64,000 nt of DNA from a virus, in the IMG/VR virus record IMGVR_UViG_3300012919_001127, positions 1-64,000 of that record; one strand, given 5' to 3'. The position numbers and the translations under genes are program-made. The notes beneath the pieces were generated by a model. The model was not told the DNA's origin. It saw nothing but the letters and a program-made list of their open reading frames with translations, and ran no database searches. Below are positions 37,284-46,769 of this stretch, one piece after another. Within the stretch, counting starts at the first letter, position 1; the number at the start of each line of letters is the position of its first letter.

Positions 37284-39095
37284 ATGGGATATAAATTAAA
37301 CAAGACAGACGGAACATTACTAGTAGATTTAGTTGACGGACAATTAGATACCACTACTACTTCCATCGGTCTGATTGGAAAAAATTATACAGGATTTGGT
37401 GAAACCCTAAACGAAAACATGATCAAGATGTTGGAGAATTTTGCCAACACATCAGCACCATCTGTTCCATTAAAAGGACAGCTTTGGTATGATACTGCAT
37501 CAGCAAGAATAAAAGTTTATGATGGCACTTCATTTAAAGAAAGTGGAGGTCCTATTGTGTCTACTTCACAACCTAACAACATGGTGTCAGGAGATTTATG
37601 GTTAAACAGTTTAACAAACCAATTATACTTTTATGATGGAACTGATCTAACTTTAGCAGGACCAGTATACACAGCACAGCAAGGTAAATCAGGATTTGAA
37701 ACTGTCACAGCATTAGATACACAAAACAATAGTAAAACAACTGTAAGATTTTTTATAGGTGGCACACTTGTAGGAGTTTTTGCAAACGAAGAATTTACTC
37801 CAGCAGTAGGATACACAGTTCCAGGAATAACTGGAAATATCAAAAAAGGTTTTAACTTAATAGATGGTGTAAACTTTGTATACAGAGGCACAGCGGATTC
37901 GGCCTTGTCATTAACAGATAGCCAAGGAAATACAAGAACACCAGCACAGCTTTTACCAGCAGATTCAAATGGTGTAACAATAGGAACTTTGACAGTTAGT
38001 AACTCAGGTGGACTTACAATAGGAACAGCACAAAACAACATACAAAAAATTGTTGGTACAAGTTATGTTACAGAAAACCAACTTTCAAATCATGATTGGA
38101 AAGTAAGAGTTAGAAAAACTACAGGTTACGTTGATGCAATCGTTGTTGATACTGATCTATCTAATGTAGGAATATTTAAGTCACAGCCATTACATACTTT
38201 ACACGTTGGTGGAGATGTGAAAGTTGACGGACAATTAATTGTTACTGGTACAACTACAAGCATTGATACACAAAATTTAAGAGTTGAAGATAAGAATATA
38301 GAACTTGCAATACAATCAGACAGTACTGTAGGCAACAATGCCGCAGTAGATGGTGGTGGTATTATTTTAAAATCATCAGACTTAGACAAAGAATTTGTTT
38401 GGAGAAACAATACCCAATCTTGGACATCAAGTGAAAACATTGATCTTGCCGCAACTAAAGGTTTCAAGGTCAACGGAAACGAAGTGTTAAATGAGACAGC
38501 TTTAGGATCACAGGTTACAAGTGCATTAGGTTTAACACAGATAGGTACACTTACAACTTTAAGTGTAGATAATATTACTTTAAATGATTATGCCATATCA
38601 ACATCAGGTGGTGGATTGCAGATCACAAGTGATGGTACTATTACAATCACTAACAATCAAAAGATTACAGGACTTGCAAATCCAACTACTGATACTGATG
38701 CTTCTAACAAGTTTTACGTTGATGATTCAATTGACAACGAGCCAGTAATTGTTCCATTGGATATTACAGGACTTACAAACGCCAATATTGCAACAATTAT
38801 AGAAGACATTTATCCAGCGGCAAATAAGAAAAATGGATCATATGCTTATGTTCCAACATCAACATTAACTGGTGCAACAGTCAGTGGTATTGATGTAAAC
38901 TCTGTTGCTAACAAATCTTTCATAGCAGTTGATGCCAATGGTGTGCAAAATCAGAGTGTTTTGCAAGATATTGCGTTTAATAATGCATCAGGTACAGTTA
39001 GTTCATCTGTTGCTAGAGGCCTTAAAAGGTATAAAGTACAAGCAGGAGTATGGGTATTTGACACAGATCTAGGTAGTAGCGGCGGACTGTGGTAA
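37284..39095 (+). CDS. Tail fibre paralogue (603 aa)
   Basis: The N-terminal module (GKNYTGFGETLNENMIKMLE, GQLWYD, IKVYDGTSF) matches those of the flanking fibre genes. The middle contains LHTLHVGGDVKVDGQLIV and LRVEDKNIELAI, typical of trimeric fibre shafts. The C-terminus is unique and Ser/Gly-rich, without collar or chaperone domain. It probably forms a fibre or a fibre segment. It follows the collar-domain gene by 9 nt. Confidence 0.75.
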   Translation: MGYKLNKTDGTLLVDLVDGQLDTTTTSIGLIGKNYTGFGETLNENMIKMLENFANTSAPSVPLKGQLWYDTASARIKVYDGTSFKESGGPIVSTSQPNNMVSGDLWLNSLTNQLYFYDGTDLTLAGPVYTAQQGKSGFETVTALDTQNNSKTTVRFFIGGTLVGVFANEEFTPAVGYTVPGITGNIKKGFNLIDGVNFVYRGTADSALSLTDSQGNTRTPAQLLPADSNGVTIGTLTVSNSGGLTIGTAQNNIQKIVGTSYVTENQLSNHDWKVRVRKTTGYVDAIVVDTDLSNVGIFKSQPLHTLHVGGDVKVDGQLIVTGTTTSIDTQNLRVEDKNIELAIQSDSTVGNNAAVDGGGIILKSSDLDKEFVWRNNTQSWTSSENIDLAATKGFKVNGNEVLNETALGSQVTSALGLTQIGTLTTLSVDNITLNDYAISTSGGGLQITSDGTITITNNQKITGLANPTTDTDASNKFYVDDSIDNEPVIVPLDITGLTNANIATIIEDIYPAANKKNGSYAYVPTSTLTGATVSGIDVNSVANKSFIAVDANGVQNQSVLQDIAFNNASGTVSSSVARGLKRYKVQAGVWVFDTDLGSSGGLW

Positions 39096-39097
39096 AA

Positions 39098-39105
39098 GAT
39101 AAATA
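39098..39105 (+). promoter_or_regulatory. Late promoter octamer before the third fibre gene
   Basis: GATAAATA at 39098-39105, 19 nt before the ATG at 39125, in the short gap between fibre genes. Confidence 0.45.
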
Positions 39106-39124
39106 GTTACATAGGGGTTATAGA

Positions 39125-40612
39125 ATGGCATATACTATAGATAGATACAGCGGAGTTACACTTACAACGGTGGAAGACGGTACAGTTGATCAAACTACCG
39201 ATATTAAACTTGTTGGTAAGAATTACGCTGGATATGGTGAAATACAAAACGAGAATTTTTTACATTTATTAGAAAATTTTAGCGGTACATCACAACCACC
39301 GAAAGCAATTTCAGGGCAAATTTGGTTTGATCAAACTGCAAGTAAATTAAAATTTTATGATGGTTCTAGATTTAGAACAACAGGTGGTGCAGAAGTAAGT
39401 GCTACACAACCAGCTGGTTTAGCCACTGGTGATCTATGGTGGGATTCTACTAACCAACAATTATATGCTTACAGCGGATCAGGATATGTTTTAATTGGTC
39501 CACAAGGTGCAGGTGCAACTGTAACACAGATGAAATCTGCAACAATCAGAGACACCACAAACACAAACAGATTAGTTATTAAAGCGATTGTCAACGACGA
39601 AGTAATATTCATTATTAGTGCAGTATCATTTACAATAGATAGCACAGATCCATCAAATGCTGTAACAGGTTTTGATGTAATCAAAAAAGGACTTACTTTA
39701 AGAAACACAATGAACGCAACAGGAGGTGTAACAAGCACCACTGATTACTATTGGGGTACAGCAAGTAACTCATTAAAACTTGGTGGATATAGTGCATCAG
39801 ATTTTGCTTTAGCAGGATCAGGAGCATTCAACAGCCTAGTTACATTTGCAGATGCTGGTATTGCCATTGGTGATTCAAGCGATTTAAAAATTTATGTTGA
39901 AAATGACAATCAAGGAGTAATTCAAAACGAAGTTGGACAAATGATCAAGTTCAAGGTTGATGATGCACAAGGAACTGTGCATGAGCCTGTACGTTTAGAA
40001 GCAACAGGTTTAAATCCATCAGCAAACTTACAATACAATTTAGGAACATCTACTTTACAGTACAACTCAGTGTTTGCAAGTTCTTTCAACGGAACTGCAA
40101 CAAAAGCCGCTACTTTACAAGTAGGTACAAATTTTAGATCAGGATCAACTGCGGCAACAAATAACACGGTTGCAGTTAGAGACGGATCAGGTAACTTGGT
40201 AGCAAACTTATTCACAGGTACAGCTACACAGGCACAATACGCTGACTTGGCAGAGAAATATACAACTGACCAAGAACATCCAGTAGGAACAATTATGACT
40301 ATTCCTACTATGAGAGATGGCGATATGGGTGATGCCGAAATGATAGCTTGTGATTTAGATGGTATACCAACAGGTGTTATATCCGACAAACCAGCATACT
40401 TAATGAATGCTGAGGCAGAAGGTCAAGCAGTAGCACTTAAAGGTAAAGTTCCAGTTAGAGTCACAGGTCCAGTATTCAAAGGCGATCCGATTTATTCAAA
40501 CATCGACGGTGTGGGTTCACAAATTATCCAAGATGGTAAAATGATTGGTATTGCACTTGAAACAAACGAAGACGAAGAAGAAAAATTAGTCGAAGTATTT
40601 TTGAAGGTGTAA
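39125..40612 (+). CDS. Tail fibre paralogue with distinct C-terminal domain (495 aa)
   Basis: Third copy of the N-terminal fibre module (GKNYAGYGEIQNENFLHLLE, GQIWFD, LKFYDGSRF). The C-terminal about 130 residues are DLAEKYTTDQEHPVGTIMT, AYLMNAEAEGQAVALKGKVP, VRVTGPVFKGDPIYSN and VEVFLKV. This compact beta domain is common at the end of cyanophage fibre-like proteins and resembles G2-type or chaperone ends; I cannot say whether it is cleaved. It has its own late octamer. Confidence 0.75.
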   Translation: MAYTIDRYSGVTLTTVEDGTVDQTTDIKLVGKNYAGYGEIQNENFLHLLENFSGTSQPPKAISGQIWFDQTASKLKFYDGSRFRTTGGAEVSATQPAGLATGDLWWDSTNQQLYAYSGSGYVLIGPQGAGATVTQMKSATIRDTTNTNRLVIKAIVNDEVIFIISAVSFTIDSTDPSNAVTGFDVIKKGLTLRNTMNATGGVTSTTDYYWGTASNSLKLGGYSASDFALAGSGAFNSLVTFADAGIAIGDSSDLKIYVENDNQGVIQNEVGQMIKFKVDDAQGTVHEPVRLEATGLNPSANLQYNLGTSTLQYNSVFASSFNGTATKAATLQVGTNFRSGSTAATNNTVAVRDGSGNLVANLFTGTATQAQYADLAEKYTTDQEHPVGTIMTIPTMRDGDMGDAEMIACDLDGIPTGVISDKPAYLMNAEAEGQAVALKGKVPVRVTGPVFKGDPIYSNIDGVGSQIIQDGKMIGIALETNEDEEEKLVEVFLKV

Positions 40613-40616
40613 TTAA

Positions 40617-41507
40617 ATGGCAATAGGTGATATTATCACAGCGGCAAGGTACAACAACTTGCAATCAAGAGTAGCAACGATAATGGGAACAGGGTCAGGA
40701 GACGATGGCTACGGTCAAACTCTAAATTCTGCTCAGGTTGCCGCGAGTGCAACAGTAAACGCAACTGATATGTCCACCCTTTATACAGATATTGCAAATG
40801 GCAGAGTACACCAAACAGGAGTAACACCAACTGAGATAGCTATTATTTCACAATCAGATGTTGTGTTAGATAGTGATACTATTAATAAAAAAGGTGTTGC
40901 ACAATTTGAAAATTTAACTACTACCTTAGAGAATGAAAAGTTTCAAATACATTCATCACAAGGTACAGCAGAAGCGGCCATTTCCGCTCAGTACACATCA
41001 AACTGGAATGGAACATTAGCACACTTAATAGATGTAACATTTACTGATGCAGATCATAGAAGACAATTTTTTAATGCTGGTGGAGAAATCCGTACAGCGG
41101 CAAATATTGCAAAAAACAGTCCGCCTGCTAAAACACTTGACTGGATGACCATGCTTTCAAACATGGGTACAGTGAAAATGGGTTACACTTCAACAAGTGC
41201 AACAGGATCAGGATCAGGTACAACTGTTGGATTTCATGATCTAACTACATCTTTTCAGGACTTATTTGTTAAAAATGGTACTGGTTTGTATGCGGCCAAC
41301 AACTATACACTCAAAGGCAGAATAGTTGGAACCAATCAAGTTCAATTAAGAGCTGAATTTAATGACGCAAACACAGGTAATCCAAACTATGATGAAGATG
41401 TTGAAGGTACTTTAACAAGTACGGTCACTCAATTTAGAGCAACTGGCTCTTATGTTTCTGTTCCAACACCAACTTACCAAACAAACGCTGGTTCAAACTT
41501 AACGTAA
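40617..41507 (+). CDS. Putative virion structural protein (296 aa)
   Basis: Starts MAIGDIITAARYNNLQSRVA, an opening I associate with fibre-adjacent virion proteins of marine T4-like phages. The N-terminal third is helical and the rest is beta-rich with Gly/Ser/Thr turns (TGSGSGTTVGFHDLTTSFQD). It has no enzymatic motif. It is the last gene of the late structural run, beginning 4 nt after the fibre stop. Confidence 0.7.
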   Translation: MAIGDIITAARYNNLQSRVATIMGTGSGDDGYGQTLNSAQVAASATVNATDMSTLYTDIANGRVHQTGVTPTEIAIISQSDVVLDSDTINKKGVAQFENLTTTLENEKFQIHSSQGTAEAAISAQYTSNWNGTLAHLIDVTFTDADHRRQFFNAGGEIRTAANIAKNSPPAKTLDWMTMLSNMGTVKMGYTSTSATGSGSGTTVGFHDLTTSFQDLFVKNGTGLYAANNYTLKGRIVGTNQVQLRAEFNDANTGNPNYDEDVEGTLTSTVTQFRATGSYVSVPTPTYQTNAGSNLT

Positions 41508-41522
41508 CCAATCACTTTTTTA

Positions 41523-41530
41523 TCTAAATA
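41523..41530 (+). promoter_or_regulatory. Late promoter octamer before the accessory block
   Basis: TCTAAATA at 41523-41530, 23 nt before the ATG at 41554. If used, the first accessory genes would be transcribed late. Confidence 0.45.
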
Positions 41531-41553
41531 GTAGTAGCAACTGGATTATTACT

Positions 41554-41916
41554 ATGGATGAACGATTACAAAAAGCATTAGATTTTTCAAATTACATGGT
41601 AACTCTTAATAACCAAAAGAGAGTGCTAAAGGAACAGTATTTTGAAAACAGAATTCATTACTTTAACGGTGGACAATTTTCTGTAACAAATGAATTGTTA
41701 TCTTTTGTAGGATTGCTATGCGAAAAAGGTGACACAACTAATATCCCTATCATTGACGATAATGATGTTCCTGTGAAAATACCTGATCTCAATGTGTTCT
41801 TTGATGACATCATGGATGTCTACTTTCAATCTTCAAATGAATATCACGCAGAGTATGAAAAAATTAGAACTAAGAGAAAAGTTTCTGGGTTGGTAGACTA
41901 TGACGAAGACAAATAA
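41554..41916 (+). CDS. Conserved T4-like hypothetical protein (120 aa)
   Basis: MDERLQKALDFSNYMVTLNN... is mostly helical, with VTNELLSFVGLLCEKG and a C-terminal VYFQSSNEYHAEYEKIRTKR. It resembles a family of hypothetical proteins in marine T4-like phages and is probably core phage and not accessory. It overlaps the first glycosyltransferase-like gene by 17 nt. Function unknown. Confidence 0.65.
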   Translation: MDERLQKALDFSNYMVTLNNQKRVLKEQYFENRIHYFNGGQFSVTNELLSFVGLLCEKGDTTNIPIIDDNDVPVKIPDLNVFFDDIMDVYFQSSNEYHAEYEKIRTKRKVSGLVDYDEDK

Positions 41917-42760
41917 AGGTGCATTAATCTTTGCTAGAAACAATGCTCAGATTGATTATATAAAACAAGCACGTTTTTCTGCACAAAGAATAAGAAAACA
42001 TTTAGATATCCCAACTAGTATTGTTACTGATAGTGTTGAATATTTGCAAAACACTTACAAAGACTACAATGAAGTTTTTGATCAAGTAATAGAAGTACCA
42101 TACAAAACAGAATTTACAAATAAAAAATATTTTGACGGTAGCGGAGTGTTCAAACACCTGCAATTTAAAAATGATTTACGCACAAAAGCCTATGAACTTA
42201 CTCCTTATGATGAAACTTTATTATTAGACAGCGATTATGTAATTGCAAATGATTTGTTTAAAAATTGTTTTGCACAAGAACACGATTTCTTAATATACAA
42301 AGACGCAAAGGATCTTACAAATTTCCGTAACACAGAAGAATTTCAAAAGATAAGTGATACAAGTGTAGATTTTTATTGGGCCACTGTAATATATTTTAAA
42401 AAATCAGAACAAAACAAAATATTTTTTGACCTCACACAGCATATACAAGAAAACTGGGATCATTACAACAGCATATTCCAAGTAAACAAAGGAATATTTA
42501 GAAATGATCATGTGTTTAGTATAGCAATACACATCATGAATGGTTATCAAAAGGGTGACTTTGCACATAAGTTGCCTGGAATAAAATATTATACAGCAGA
42601 TAGAGATATCTTATGGGATCTTGAAGATGATAATTTTTTCTTTTTGTTAGAGAAACAAAATCATCTGGGAGAATATACACCTTTGCGTATCAAAGGTAGT
42701 AGTGTTCATGTTATGAACAAATTTAGTTTGAACAGAATCATAGATAAAGGAGAAATGTAA
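41900..42760 (+). CDS. GT8-like glycosyltransferase (286 aa)
   Basis: GT-A type layout: an N-terminal Rossmann-like strand (GALIFARNNAQIDYIKQA), then a DxD-type motif LLLDSDYVI (D110, D112), which binds the metal and the sugar nucleotide in this fold. Related to the 277-residue protein at 43080, with similar spacing of the opening segment and the DxD. Likely transfers a sugar to a surface glycan, a fibre protein or a lipid; acceptor unknown. Start overlaps the previous gene; its stop overlaps the next ATG (TAATGG). Confidence 0.6.
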   Translation: MTKTNKGALIFARNNAQIDYIKQARFSAQRIRKHLDIPTSIVTDSVEYLQNTYKDYNEVFDQVIEVPYKTEFTNKKYFDGSGVFKHLQFKNDLRTKAYELTPYDETLLLDSDYVIANDLFKNCFAQEHDFLIYKDAKDLTNFRNTEEFQKISDTSVDFYWATVIYFKKSEQNKIFFDLTQHIQENWDHYNSIFQVNKGIFRNDHVFSIAIHIMNGYQKGDFAHKLPGIKYYTADRDILWDLEDDNFFFLLEKQNHLGEYTPLRIKGSSVHVMNKFSLNRIIDKGEM

Positions 42761-42948
42761 TGGAAATAATCTGGGCTTTAATGTTGCAGGTATGCAGTTC
42801 GTTAGGATGCCAAGATCAAATGGTTGCAGAATTCAACACACAAGATAATTGCCACATAGCACAATGGCAACATGAACAAATTCCAACTGACGGTCCTTGG
42901 AAAAGTGTTGAGTATAAATGTATACCAAAAGGGAGCATAGGTGCATAA
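42760..42948 (+). CDS. Small Cys-containing protein (62 aa)
   Basis: MEIIWALMLQVCSSLGCQDQ... has a short hydrophobic N-terminus and four Cys (12, 17, 30, 53). It could be a small membrane-anchored or exported protein, but no clear signal-peptide cleavage site is visible. It sits between two glycosyltransferase-like genes and overlaps both its neighbours. Not recognised. Confidence 0.45.
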   Translation: MEIIWALMLQVCSSLGCQDQMVAEFNTQDNCHIAQWQHEQIPTDGPWKSVEYKCIPKGSIGA

Positions 42949-43087
42949 GATAGTTTACGTAACAGAGGAACATATTTCCTGTACAGGTGAGAATGATGAT
43001 CACCCTAAGGTATATTACACACTTAAAAGTGGAGAAGCAGTATGTATGTACTGCAATATTAAATTTGTATTGAAAAAAGATGACTAA
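42941..43087 (+). CDS. zf-CHCC zinc-finger mini-protein (48 aa)
   Basis: GTG start at 42941 overlapping the previous stop by 8 nt; stop at 43085-43087 overlaps the next ATG. The 48 residues contain ISCTGENDDHPKVYYTL and EAVCMYCNIKFVL, the Cys-His-Cys-Cys pattern (C14, H21, C35, C38) of the zf-CHCC family. That family forms the mitochondrial complex I subunit NDUFS6 and short stand-alone proteins in alphaproteobacteria. The pattern is complete and equal in spacing to cellular members. Its presence in a phage suggests host origin; its role here is unknown. Confidence 0.72.
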   Translation: MHKIVYVTEEHISCTGENDDHPKVYYTLKSGEAVCMYCNIKFVLKKDD

Positions 43088-43913
43088 AGGATTTGTATTA
43101 ATAGCACAAAACAGCGAATATGACTACGTACAACAGGCGTGTGCGTTGGCAATGAGTATACAAGCTACTAATGAAGCAAAGATTTGTTTAATAACCAACG
43201 ATAAAGTGCCATCTAGGTATGAAAAATTGTTTGATGTCATAAAACCTATACCTTGGTCCGATGATGCACAAAGCAAAGATTGGAAAGTAGACAACAGATG
43301 GAAATTGTATCATGCAAGTCCATATGATCAAACTATTGTGTTGGATACAGATATGCTTGTACTACAAAATTTAGACAGTTGGTGGAAATTTTTAGAGAAC
43401 TATGAAGTGTTTTATGTAAGTAACGTGCAAACATATCGCGGAGATACAGTAGTTGACAACTATTATAGAAAAACATACAAAGCAAACAACTTGCCAAACA
43501 TATATGCAGGATTTCATTACTTTAAAAAATGTGCGTTTGCAAAAGAATTTTACACAATGTTAGAAATTGTAATGAACAACTGGGAAATGTTCTATGGCAA
43601 ATATGCAAAGGAACAATATCAAAAGTTTTTAAGTGTTGATACAAGCACAGCCATTGTAACAAAAATATTAGATTGTGAAGATAGGATTACTAACAGCAGA
43701 GTTAAATTTCCTACTTTCACCCATATGAAAACACACATACAAGGTTGGAAGAATGCCAGTGCAACATGGCGCAGTAGAGTAGGTGCTTACTTGACAGACA
43801 ACTTAGAACTTAAAATAGGCAACCATTTACAATCAGGAATATTTCATTACACGGAAAAAGAGTTTTTAGATGATAATAAAATTAAAAAATACGAAAGGTA
43901 TCTGAAAATATGA
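43080..43913 (+). CDS. GT8-like glycosyltransferase (277 aa)
   Basis: Contains the DxD motif TIVLDTDMLVL (D89, D91) after a GT-A N-terminal domain (GFVLIAQNSEYDYVQQACAL). The later segment NLPNIYAGFHYFKKC resembles the acceptor region of GT8-like enzymes, and HMKTHIQGW supplies candidate His metal ligands. Related to the protein at 41900. Overlaps the zinc-finger gene at its start and the next gene by 4 nt. Confidence 0.62.
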   Translation: MTKGFVLIAQNSEYDYVQQACALAMSIQATNEAKICLITNDKVPSRYEKLFDVIKPIPWSDDAQSKDWKVDNRWKLYHASPYDQTIVLDTDMLVLQNLDSWWKFLENYEVFYVSNVQTYRGDTVVDNYYRKTYKANNLPNIYAGFHYFKKCAFAKEFYTMLEIVMNNWEMFYGKYAKEQYQKFLSVDTSTAIVTKILDCEDRITNSRVKFPTFTHMKTHIQGWKNASATWRSRVGAYLTDNLELKIGNHLQSGIFHYTEKEFLDDNKIKKYERYLKI

Positions 43914-44500
43914 AACTTTCGATAACATTAAAGAATGAGAGATTCGCTGTGTTTAATCCAGACACAGGGGAGCTACTGTCTTTGCCCAATGAAAAACCAA
44001 CCCAAGGGTCTTACATACCAGTTGCTGAAGAAGATGTAAAACCTATTTTAGAGGGCAGAGACAGTATGCAATTTTATTATGTGCATTATATTAAAAGAGC
44101 AAAAACATATGAGCTAAGACAAAGAGCAAATCATGACATTGATAGTTATTTTGTTGATGATATGATTTATGAAGTGCCAACAAGCAAACAAGATAATGCA
44201 GATATAACAATTACAAAAAATGTAAAAGATACCTGTTGGAAAGTTACAGTAGGAGGAGAGTTGTACGAAAATATACTTGCACAAAAAATAAGTTTGGGCA
44301 ACAGTAGGTTTAGTTTTAGTTGTACCAAGAAGGACGATCCTAATATTTTGTATAAAACAATTAAATTTACATTTGATAAATTGATAGACGGTAAGTACAT
44401 TGTTGTTCCTTTCAGCGAAAAGTTTGAATTTAATAACGATCCTATTGGAGTGTATACGATTAAAAAGTTTGAAAAGTATGCGTATGAGGTGATAGAATGA
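43910..44500 (+). CDS. Unknown accessory protein (196 aa)
   Basis: Unrecognised. The sequence is mixed alpha/beta with KNERFAVFNPDTGELLSLPN near the start and a beta-rich C-terminal half (KVTVGGELYENILAQKIS). It has no membrane segment, no conserved Cys cluster and no nucleotide motif. Coupled to both neighbours by 4-nt ATGA-type overlaps, so it is likely made with the glycosyltransferase-like proteins. Confidence 0.5.
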   Translation: MKLSITLKNERFAVFNPDTGELLSLPNEKPTQGSYIPVAEEDVKPILEGRDSMQFYYVHYIKRAKTYELRQRANHDIDSYFVDDMIYEVPTSKQDNADITITKNVKDTCWKVTVGGELYENILAQKISLGNSRFSFSCTKKDDPNILYKTIKFTFDKLIDGKYIVVPFSEKFEFNNDPIGVYTIKKFEKYAYEVIE

Positions 44501-45390
44501 AACTAAACATAGCAGAGCAAGATATTATATTTTTAAGTTATGATGAGCCTAACTGTGAAAAAAATTATGTTGACCTTGTATCTAAATGTCCGTGGGCTAA
44601 AAGAGTGCATGGTGTAGAAGGATCTGATGCGGCACATAAAGCCTGTGCTGAATTGTCAGAAACTAAACATTTTGTTACAGTAGATGGTGACACTATTATT
44701 GATCCTAATTTTCTAAATGTTGTTTTAGACTTAGATGAAATGGGAGTTGATGATGATTATCAATTTAGTTGGTGTGGCAAAATCAACATCAATGGACTAA
44801 AATATGGTAACGGCAGTTTGAAAATGTGGACCAAAGATTTTGTTAAAAATATGAAAACGCATGAAAATACAGATGGCAGTGATGATACGCAAATAGAATT
44901 TTGTTACTTCGATAATTACTACCAAATGAATGACAACTTTAGTGAAAGTATTATTAATGCAACACCGCACCAAGCCTGGAGAGCAGGATTTAGAGAAGGT
45001 GTAAAGATGAGCTTAAACAGAGGAACAAAAGTTCAAGACGTTGCAAACGAAACATGGTGGCAAAATTATCATAGACTATTGATATGGATGAATGTTGGCA
45101 TGGACGTTGTTAATGGTGAATATGCAATACTTGGAGCAAGAGAAGGTTGCTATAAAGTTTTAGGAACAGATTGGGATCACAGTCAGACCAGAGACTTTAC
45201 AATACTAAACCAACTATGGGAAGAAAAATGTTTTAAAGAATCGCCAGCTATAGAACGTATTACGCATCTTGGACAGAAATTACAAGAGCTAGAATTACCT
45301 ATTAGCAAACAACCTCTTGATGCAAAACAAAGTGAATTTTTCAAAACAGTTTACATCAACACCGAAAGGGTGCTTGGTAGAAAGTTTTAA
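44497..45390 (+). CDS. Glycosyltransferase-like protein (297 aa)
   Basis: Opens with DIIFLSYDEPNCEKNYVDL, followed by AKRVHGVEGSDAAHKACAEL and the acidic motif FVTVDGDTIIDPNF (D63, D65). This layout is shared with the 227-residue protein at 53090. DGD suggests a GT-A-like active site. The C-terminal half (NETWWQNYHRLLIWMNVGMD) has no recognised role. It ends one base into the first radical SAM gene (TAATGAG). Confidence 0.5.
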   Translation: MKLNIAEQDIIFLSYDEPNCEKNYVDLVSKCPWAKRVHGVEGSDAAHKACAELSETKHFVTVDGDTIIDPNFLNVVLDLDEMGVDDDYQFSWCGKININGLKYGNGSLKMWTKDFVKNMKTHENTDGSDDTQIEFCYFDNYYQMNDNFSESIINATPHQAWRAGFREGVKMSLNRGTKVQDVANETWWQNYHRLLIWMNVGMDVVNGEYAILGAREGCYKVLGTDWDHSQTRDFTILNQLWEEKCFKESPAIERITHLGQKLQELELPISKQPLDAKQSEFFKTVYINTERVLGRKF

Positions 45391-46769
45391 TGAGTGAATT
45401 AGGTAAAATTAAACAGTTGATGCCTTTTATCGAAGATCAAACTTCGAAAACATTCTGTTTGGCCAAATGGCATCACACAACAATTTATCTTGCAACAGGC
45501 GAAACGCATAGTTGTTATCACCCTGCTCCGCATAAAATACCTTTAGAAGAACTTAAAAATAATCCAAGTGCGTTGCACAACACAATAGAAAAGAAAGCAC
45601 AACGTAAGATGATGCTTGACGGTCATAAGCCAGATGGTTGTAGCTATTGTTGGAACATTGAATCTATGGGTAAAGACTTTGTAAGTGATAGACACATTAA
45701 AACAACAAGCATTTACACAGAAGAAAGATTAGAAGAAATAAAAACAAAAGCCGCGGACTTCAATGTCAATCCAGAATACATAGAAATAAGTTTCAGTAAC
45801 GAATGCAATTTCAAATGTGGATATTGTCACCCTAAAGCATCAAGTAGATATTGGAATGAAATAAAACAACATGGACCTTATGCAAAGTCTACTGTTCATA
45901 GACAGGACATTGATTGGTTCAAGGTATATGCAAAGGAAGAAGAAAATCCTTACGTAGATGCATGGTGGGAATGGTGGCCAGAAGTAAGCAAAACTTTAAA
46001 TATTTTACGTATCACTGGTGGTGAACCTTTGATGCACAAAAGTTTATGGGAACTGTTTGATAGATTAGACAAAGATCCCAAGCCACACTTACAAATAGAA
46101 GTAAACAGCAACATGGGTGTTAAGCCCAAATTGGTACAAAAATTAACTGATACTGTTAAGAATTTGAAGAAAGATGGTAAGATTCGCAGTTTTAAATTGT
46201 ACACTAGTATTGATACATGGGGACCTAAGGCTGAATATGCCAGAACAGGTTTGGATATTGCTTTGTGGGAAAAGAACCTTGATTATTATCTAAGCAATAC
46301 AGGTTGGCCAGTAACGTTTATGATTACATTTAATATCTTTAGTGTTACAAGTTTTCATTTGCTATTGGAAAAAATACTTGAATGGAGACGCAAGTACAAC
46401 AGTGATAATAACAGCACCCAATGGCAACGCATAAGATTTGATACACCTCATTTAAAGGAACCAACTATATATGACATGAACATACTGCCAAAGGAAAAGT
46501 TTATGCCATTCATGTATAAACATTTACAATTTATGCAGGCACATCAAGATGACGCTGACAGGACAAAATTTAGTTCATTGGAAGTAGAAAAATTTAGGCG
46601 TGTTGTTGTTTACATGGCATCAACACATTATGAGCCATTGAAGTTAGAACAAGCACACAAAGACTTTTATAATTGGTTCACTGAATTTGATAAACGTAGG
46701 AATTGTAGTTTACCAGGTACGTTTCCTGAACTGAAAGGATTTTACAATGATTGTTCCAAAATGGTATAG
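45390..46769 (+). CDS. Radical SAM enzyme with N-terminal Cys-rich domain (459 aa)
   Basis: Radical SAM motif CNFKCGYC (C139, C143, C146), which binds a 4Fe-4S cluster and S-adenosylmethionine. The first 90 residues carry four Cys (23, 42, 84, 87) in a SPASM-like arrangement, placed before instead of after the core. The core continues with LRITGGEPLMHKSLWELF, the GGEP motif of the family. It ends with CSLPGTFPELKGFYNDC, a variant of the FPEL ending shared with the proteins at 47670, 59120 and 62629. Such enzymes carry out radical chemistry on peptides, sugars or nucleotides; substrate unknown. Confidence 0.8.
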   Translation: MSELGKIKQLMPFIEDQTSKTFCLAKWHHTTIYLATGETHSCYHPAPHKIPLEELKNNPSALHNTIEKKAQRKMMLDGHKPDGCSYCWNIESMGKDFVSDRHIKTTSIYTEERLEEIKTKAADFNVNPEYIEISFSNECNFKCGYCHPKASSRYWNEIKQHGPYAKSTVHRQDIDWFKVYAKEEENPYVDAWWEWWPEVSKTLNILRITGGEPLMHKSLWELFDRLDKDPKPHLQIEVNSNMGVKPKLVQKLTDTVKNLKKDGKIRSFKLYTSIDTWGPKAEYARTGLDIALWEKNLDYYLSNTGWPVTFMITFNIFSVTSFHLLLEKILEWRRKYNSDNNSTQWQRIRFDTPHLKEPTIYDMNILPKEKFMPFMYKHLQFMQAHQDDADRTKFSSLEVEKFRRVVVYMASTHYEPLKLEQAHKDFYNWFTEFDKRRNCSLPGTFPELKGFYNDCSKMV

